Shown here: positions 59,348 through 64,000 of the stretch, in pieces | Layout: each line of letters starts with the position of its first letter | Position numbering within the stretch: the first letter of the stretch is position 1 | Source of the DNA: a virus | Virus record (IMG/VR): IMGVR_UViG_3300008113_000033 | Coordinates: 1 to 64,000 of that record | Reading direction: 5' to 3' (one strand) | DNA length: 64,000 bases | Position numbers and translations under genes: made by a program | The notes under the pieces: generated by a model | The model's database searches: none | Told to the model about the DNA's origin: nothing | The model's input: the letters and a program-made list of their open reading frames with translations, nothing else

Positions 59348-60502
59348 ATGGCTAACATAGCAATATATACTGGTTCAACTTTTTTTACTACTGGATCTAC
59401 TCCGTTTGGTTTTTATGATGCTGATTCAACATTCAGAACCGATGCTGATAAAGTAGTAAAGTGGTGTGCACAACGTTTAGGATATCCAATTGAAAATATT
59501 GAATTACAAGATATTCAATTCTATGCTGCATTCGAAGAAGCAGTTACAATATACGGAAACGAAGTATATCAATGGAAAATTAGAGAAAATTACATTTCGA
59601 TGGAAGGATCCTCAACTGGATCTGCTCTAAATAATCAAGTAATTACTCCTAATCTAGCATCAACAATACGCATTGCTTCAACTTATGGTTCTGAAGCTGG
59701 CTCCGGTGGTACTACAACTTACTATACAGCATCAATCCCAATTACAGCAGGTAATCAAAATTACAATTTAAATACTTGGGCAAGTGCTTCTGCATCACTA
59801 CAACCAGGCGATTCGATTGAAGTTAAAACAGTATTTCAACAAACACCACCAGCAATTGTTCGTTATTTTGATCCATATGCTGGTACAGGTACAGGTATAC
59901 AATCATTACTTGAATCATTTAATTTCGGATCATATTCTCCAGGTATTAATTTTATGTTAATGCCATTGAATTTTGACATGTTAAAGCTACAAGCAATCGA
60001 ATTGAATGACCAAGTTAGAAAATCAGCATATTCATTTGATTTAATAAATAATCAATTACGATTATTCCCCATACCAAAAGAAGATACTAATTTATTATTC
60101 CATTATATTAAAAAATCAGAACGTAATCAATCATTTATAAGTGGATCAGCTACCAATTTGGTTACAAACGTGTCTAACGTACCTTACAATAACCCAGTAT
60201 ATTCTCAGATTAACTCAGTAGGTAAAATGTGGATATTCCAATATACATTAGCATTAGTAAAAGAAATGTTAGCATATGTACGTGGCAAATATACTACTGT
60301 ACCTATTCCAGGTGCTGAAGTTACACTAAATCAAGCTGATTTATTAATTGATGCTCGTTCTGAAAAGGCAGCATTATTAGAGCAATTACGTGGAACCTTA
60401 GAAGATTCTTCTAGAACAAAACAATTAGAAAAAAGATCAATGGATGAAGATTATGTTCAAAAAACATTAAATAATATTCCAATGCCACTTTACATATTTT
60501 AA
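59348..60502 (+). CDS. 13: Neck protein gp13
   Basis: A 384-residue protein; T4 gp13 is 309. WCAQRLGYPIENIELQDIQF and FYAAFEEAVTIYGNEVYQWK are the characteristic opening. The end has LVKEMLAYVRGKYTTVPIPG and DLLIDARSEKAALLEQL, also typical. An inserted Ser/Thr/Gly-rich segment near 95-150 accounts for the extra length. Gp13 with gp14 closes the filled head and makes the tail-docking surface. Confidence 0.88.
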   Translation: MANIAIYTGSTFFTTGSTPFGFYDADSTFRTDADKVVKWCAQRLGYPIENIELQDIQFYAAFEEAVTIYGNEVYQWKIRENYISMEGSSTGSALNNQVITPNLASTIRIASTYGSEAGSGGTTTYYTASIPITAGNQNYNLNTWASASASLQPGDSIEVKTVFQQTPPAIVRYFDPYAGTGTGIQSLLESFNFGSYSPGINFMLMPLNFDMLKLQAIELNDQVRKSAYSFDLINNQLRLFPIPKEDTNLLFHYIKKSERNQSFISGSATNLVTNVSNVPYNNPVYSQINSVGKMWIFQYTLALVKEMLAYVRGKYTTVPIPGAEVTLNQADLLIDARSEKAALLEQLRGTLEDSSRTKQLEKRSMDEDYVQKTLNNIPMPLYIF

Positions 60503-60503
60503 T

Positions 60504-60833
60504 ATGAAATTAGTAGATATCCTTTTAGAATCATTTGAAACCTATTTTATGCAAGCCATAATAAAGGTAGAAAAATCTAAAGCAAATCAAACTGAAATAT
60601 ATAATCAAGTTAGAGCAATAAAAGATATTGTTGTAATTAAAGTTATTTCAAATGAAAAATTAGAATCACTATCAGATGCTAATTATGATTATGCTTTACT
60701 TGAAATTAAATTCATTAACGAAGGAACTCCTGAAGAAACAATTAAAATGATTAAAGATGCTGCTTTAGGTATTAATGGACTAGTTAAGTTCTTTCCACGT
60801 GCTAAATCATTAGTCAAAATTAGAAACTACTAA
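60504..60833 (+). CDS. Small protein with head-targeting-like start
   Basis: A 109-residue alpha/beta protein. It starts MKLVDILLESFETY, nearly the same as [10 protein letters not shown] and MIKLFDILQE of proteins in the middle region. The body (QAIIKVEKSKANQTEIYNQV, then IVVIKVISN, YALLEIKFIN) resembles a small ferredoxin-like domain. It lies between gp13 and gp14, starts one base after gp13 ends, and is not in T4. A head-neck factor is possible. Confidence 0.65.
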   Translation: MKLVDILLESFETYFMQAIIKVEKSKANQTEIYNQVRAIKDIVVIKVISNEKLESLSDANYDYALLEIKFINEGTPEETIKMIKDAALGINGLVKFFPRAKSLVKIRNY

Positions 60834-60834
60834 T

Positions 60835-61326
60835 ATGGCGTTGTTTGGAGGCTCTAGAGACATATCATTATTTCGTCACATCAATAAAGAATTGATCAAT
60901 AATATCATCCAGCAATCTGTTGGATATTATAAAGTAGTATTAGATAAAACTGAAGCTAATTTATATGGAGAATCACTTATTAAAACATACAATGATCCTG
61001 TTTTAGTAAATTGCTTAATTGAACGAACACCACAAACATGGACTGAAACTGAATTTGGTACTGATGTTACTCAAGATATTACTGTACGATTTTTACGCGA
61101 TATCCTTGTGGATATTAACTTAGTTCCTGAAGTTGGCGATATTATGTTATGGCAAGAAGATTATTATGAGATATCGGGTACTATTGAAAATCAATTAGTA
61201 GTAGGTAAAGATCCATCTTATTCATATTCATCCGATACTAATGATTTTGGTTCTAGTATATCTATTATTGTAAATGCTCAAATGGTTCGTCCTGAAAAGT
61301 TGGGTTTAGTTAAAGAACGATTATAA
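60835..61326 (+). CDS. 14: Neck protein gp14-like
   Basis: A 163-residue protein; T4 gp14 is 256. ALFGGSRDISLFRHINKELI at the start and YYKVVLDKTEANLYGESLIK, then VGDIMLWQEDYYEISGTIEN, match the family pattern. Shorter than T4 gp14 but consistent with the versions in distant T4-like phages. It would bind gp13 and close the neck. One base overlap with the next gene. Confidence 0.8.
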   Translation: MALFGGSRDISLFRHINKELINNIIQQSVGYYKVVLDKTEANLYGESLIKTYNDPVLVNCLIERTPQTWTETEFGTDVTQDITVRFLRDILVDINLVPEVGDIMLWQEDYYEISGTIENQLVVGKDPSYSYSSDTNDFGSSISIIVNAQMVRPEKLGLVKERL

Positions 61327-62567
61327 TGGCTAGAGATTTAAAACCACTTCCTAAAAACCAATCACAAGTCGTTCAAGAAGCGTTTGTTCCTTATGATAAT
61401 ACTATAAGTAAAACACCAAGTGATACAGTATTCTCTAAAAACAGAGCAAAAGAAATATCATTTAAAGATAAAAAACAAAAAGATTTTTCTGTTTCATTAA
61501 AAGATCACGATGAAGTAATTAAATATTATTTTGAAAATACAATTAAACCAACAGTAATACAGAATGGAGAACGCCTACCAGTTCCTATTATGTATGGCTC
61601 CCCAGAACGTTGGAAAACAGTCCAATCAGACGGTGGTTTACGTGATAAAAGTGGTAAATTAATGGTACCTCTTATCATGTTTAAGCGCGATACTTTAGAA
61701 AAAAATCGTTCATTAGGTAATAAATTAGATGGAAATAAAGTACATAACTACCAACTCTTTGAGCAAAAATTCAACTCAAAAAACCAATACGATAAATTTT
61801 CATTAATAACTAACAGACAACCTTCAAAAGAGGTATATATGTCTGTTATACCTGATTATGTTACTTTAACATATTCGTGTATTATATTTACTGATTATAT
61901 AGAACAAATTAATCCAATTATTGAAGCGATTAATTTCGCTTCTGATTCATATTGGGGTGATTTTTCTCGCTTTAAATTTAGAGCTAGAGTTGATCAATTT
62001 TCTACTGTAACTGAAGTAACAACAGCAGATGGTAGAGCAGTTAAATCAACATTTAATATTGTTCTAAATGGATACATTATACCTAATGTAATTAACAAAC
62101 AAATTGCTAATGCGGACATGTATTATAGTACTTCACAATTGATATTTAATTTTGAAACTACTACAGCTGATTTGGATACAGTAACATCAACTGCAACTAC
62201 AGTTGCTCCTGGAGGTTCAACTACTATATTTGAAGGTGGAAGTAATATTTCATTAACAATTTTAGGTGTTGAGTTAGGAGATGCTGAATATTTAGCTATA
62301 TCTAAATCTAAAACTGCAAATATAGTAACTCAAAATACAGCAACATTCCCATTATCTACATTTGCCCAACCTCCTGCAGGTTCAACTTTACCAGCAACAA
62401 CAAAAACTAATTTTGTATTTTATGCTAATGGTATTAATATACCTAATGATTATGTAACTTCATTTATTGATAATACAAATAACACATGCACTTTAACTAT
62501 AAATGTTAATGGATTAGGATATTATTTAACTGATAAAGAAATAACAGCAATAGGTAAATTCCAATAA
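61326..62567 (+). CDS. 15: Tail terminator / sheath-stabilising gp15-like
   Basis: A 413-residue protein; T4 gp15 is 272. Residues about 60-260 have VPIMYGSPERWKTVQSDGGL, LMVPLIMFKRDTLE and VYMSVIPDYVTLTYSCIIFT, which agree with gp15-type sheath terminators. Residues about 275-413 are an additional Thr/Ser/Asn Ig-like domain (SISLTILGVELGDAEYLAI-like), perhaps a surface decoration. It follows gp14, as in T4. Confidence 0.7.
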   Translation: MARDLKPLPKNQSQVVQEAFVPYDNTISKTPSDTVFSKNRAKEISFKDKKQKDFSVSLKDHDEVIKYYFENTIKPTVIQNGERLPVPIMYGSPERWKTVQSDGGLRDKSGKLMVPLIMFKRDTLEKNRSLGNKLDGNKVHNYQLFEQKFNSKNQYDKFSLITNRQPSKEVYMSVIPDYVTLTYSCIIFTDYIEQINPIIEAINFASDSYWGDFSRFKFRARVDQFSTVTEVTTADGRAVKSTFNIVLNGYIIPNVINKQIANADMYYSTSQLIFNFETTTADLDTVTSTATTVAPGGSTTIFEGGSNISLTILGVELGDAEYLAISKSKTANIVTQNTATFPLSTFAQPPAGSTLPATTKTNFVFYANGINIPNDYVTSFIDNTNNTCTLTINVNGLGYYLTDKEITAIGKFQ

Positions 62568-62568
62568 T

Positions 62569-62802
62569 ATGCCTCAAATTACATTAGACCAATTATTTTC
62601 TCCTTTAAAGTTAGATCCAAACGATCCATTACGACTTATTATATCTGGTAGCTTATATGTATCTGGTTCATCTACATTTAGACAATTAGAAGCTTCTAAA
62701 CCAGCTTTGATAGTATCTGGTTCTGAAGAAATTGTTGATTCTAAAAATGTAGCTACGAGTTCACTATTTGTAAGTGGTGGATTAGACGGAGGTGGATTTT
62801 AA
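62569..62802 (+). CDS. Small tail-block protein, unknown
   Basis: A 77-residue protein: MPQITLDQLFSPLKLDPND, then short strands with GSLYVSGSSTFRQLEASK and a Gly-rich end. The SGSLYVSGSS string resembles the small fibre-head motifs of the next gene. It may be a fragment or adaptor for it. Confidence 0.6.
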   Translation: MPQITLDQLFSPLKLDPNDPLRLIISGSLYVSGSSTFRQLEASKPALIVSGSEEIVDSKNVATSSLFVSGGLDGGGF

Positions 62803-62821
62803 TCAATATTCTTTATTTTGC

Positions 62822-62835
62822 TAATATTTATATAC
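62822..62835 (+). promoter_or_regulatory. Late-type promoter motif
   Basis: TAATATTTATATAC, 47 bases before the ATG at 62882. It drives the fibre gene at the window edge. Confidence 0.5.
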
Positions 62836-62881
62836 AGCCCTATATAGGTGTCTATTAGTATATACTGTTAATAATTAGCAA

Positions 62882-64000
62882 ATGTCTCAAAATATTAGGC
62901 TCAAAAGAAGTGCCGTACCTGGTCGTATTCCTAGTGTAGATCAATTAGAACTAGGAGAAATTGCATTAAACACATACGACGGTAAGCTATTTTTAAAGCA
63001 AAATGTTGATGGTACTGAACAAATAGTTAATGTTGGATATTCAGCATCATATGCTGTATCAGCATCATATGCTTTTTCATCGTCATATGCTTTATCAAGT
63101 TCATTTGCTAATTCCTCTTCATATGCATTATCTGGGTCATATGCTTTAACAGCATCTCATGCTAATTCCTCAATCTCTTCATCATTTGCATTAACTGCAT
63201 CTTATGTTCAGAATGCTATATCATCATCATTTGCTACTACAGCATCTTATGTTTTAAATTCAGGTACTTCAACTAGTTCATCGTATGCTGCTACTAGTTC
63301 ATATGCTAATGATTTTACAGTTGGAGGAACATTAACAGCTCAAAAAATTGTTGTTCAAACTATTACATCATCAACAGATTATGTAACAGGATCAACAATA
63401 TTTGGTTCTCAATTATCAAATACACATCAATTTACTGGTTCAGTTTCAGTAACAGGTTCATTATCAGTAGGAGGGAATTTAATTGCTACTTCATTTAGTG
63501 GATCTGGAGCTAATTTAACTGGAATTGATACTATTGAAAAGGTATTTTATGTTGCCGAAGACGGATCCGATTCAAATGATGGTAAATCATTATCATTTCC
63601 ATTCAGAACAATAAAAGCAGCTACAATTGCCGCATCTGCTTCAAGATCCGCTAATCCAGGACTTCCAGTATATAGACAAAGTATTCAAGTTAAAAGTGGA
63701 TATTATTCAGAAATAGCACCTATTACAGTTCCACCAAACGTATCAATATTAGGAGATGATTTAAGATCAGTAGTAGTAGCTCCAACAACAGCAACTTCAG
63801 GTTCGAATTTATTCTTAATGAATAATGGTACCTATTGTTGGGGATTAAGATTAGAAGGATGTAAGATCGATAATTTAGAAGATCCAAGAAATGGTTTCTT
63901 CTTTGCATTTGCTCCAAGTGCATCAATTGTAACTTCACCTTACGTTCAGAACTGTTCTGCTATTGCAACACCATCAGATAAATTTTATACACCATTAGAT
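62882..64000 (+). CDS. Tail fibre or virion protein, cut by window end
   Basis: At least 373 residues, open at the right edge. The start, KRSAVPGRIPSVDQLELGEI followed by ALNTYDGKLFLK, is the common N-terminal motif of phage tail-fibre proteins. Residues 52-130 contain hexapeptide repeats of SxSYAx. Then there is a second domain with GSVSVTGSLSVGGNL. From residue 220 a right-handed beta-helix-like region begins: VFYVAEDGSDSNDGKSLSFP, FRTIKAA and PPNVSILGDDL, as in pectate-lyase-type fibres. It may bind or degrade surface glycans. Confidence 0.78.
   Translation, partial: MSQNIRLKRSAVPGRIPSVDQLELGEIALNTYDGKLFLKQNVDGTEQIVNVGYSASYAVSASYAFSSSYALSSSFANSSSYALSGSYALTASHANSSISSSFALTASYVQNAISSSFATTASYVLNSGTSTSSSYAATSSYANDFTVGGTLTAQKIVVQTITSSTDYVTGSTIFGSQLSNTHQFTGSVSVTGSLSVGGNLIATSFSGSGANLTGIDTIEKVFYVAEDGSDSNDGKSLSFPFRTIKAATIAASASRSANPGLPVYRQSIQVKSGYYSEIAPITVPPNVSILGDDLRSVVVAPTTATSGSNLFLMNNGTYCWGLRLEGCKIDNLEDPRNGFFFAFAPSASIVTSPYVQNCSAIATPSDKFYTPLD

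Overview
The window looks like 64 kb of a T4-like (contractile-tailed, Caudoviricetes) phage infecting a Bacteroidota bacterium. Evidence for T4-like: recognisable counterparts of T4 gp55, gp25, gp6, gp61, gp17, gp20, gp21, gp22, gp23, gp13, gp14 and probably gp15, in near-T4 virion order. Evidence for a Bacteroidota host: very AT-rich DNA, A-rich leaders (AAATAAAnAAACAAACATG type) instead of Shine-Dalgarno sites, promoter boxes of the TAnnTTT(G/A) type, and a SprB-like domain in a tail fibre. All supported genes are on the + strand. The host and phage name cannot be fixed from sequence alone.

Layout. 1-9.0 kb is an early-type block of about 28 small, mostly unrecognised genes. Single genes or short operons each follow a copy of TYTC-N5-TAnnTTTA; some terminators are fused to the next promoter. 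The block includes small membrane proteins, a secreted protein and an AT-hook protein. It is interrupted at 5.56-6.06 kb by a gene-free region with five palindromic 20-base repeats, followed by a tRNA-like element with an oversized anticodon loop. At 9.0-9.2 kb a GC-rich, strongly folding island has no gene. 9.4-12.4 kb carries a GIY-YIG protein, an HD-domain protein and a gp55-like late sigma factor.

12.4-34.3 kb is the baseplate and fibre block: spike-like protein, gp25, gp6, a DNRLRE-like protein, a 1488-residue gp7-like wedge candidate, and three successive fibre/adhesin genes joined by long Thr-Pro repeats. 34.3-48 kb is mixed: GIY-YIG protein, primase, RecB-like nuclease, a nucleotidyltransferase/HExxH fusion, a kinase/HAD fusion, a five-segment 516-residue protein, a possible spanin, a nuclease-like protein, an FAD enzyme, a NadR-like kinase and probable internal head proteins. 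48-64 kb is the head and neck module: lipase, terminase, portal, core proteins, protease, scaffold, capsid, PhoH, neck proteins, sheath terminator and the start of another fibre gene cut by the window end.

How it fits together. The early promoters would be read first by host polymerase. The gp55-like factor would then direct late transcription from a second motif, ATATTTAT, found mainly upstream of virion operons. Several middle-region proteins begin with short amphipathic peptides ending in (L/I)-x-E, the cleavage signal of T4-type prohead proteases; such a protease is encoded here. This suggests that a set of enzymes is packaged in the head and injected with the DNA, which I regard as the most interesting hypothesis in the window. 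DNA polymerase, helicase, sheath, tube, tape measure and an endolysin were not seen and probably lie outside.
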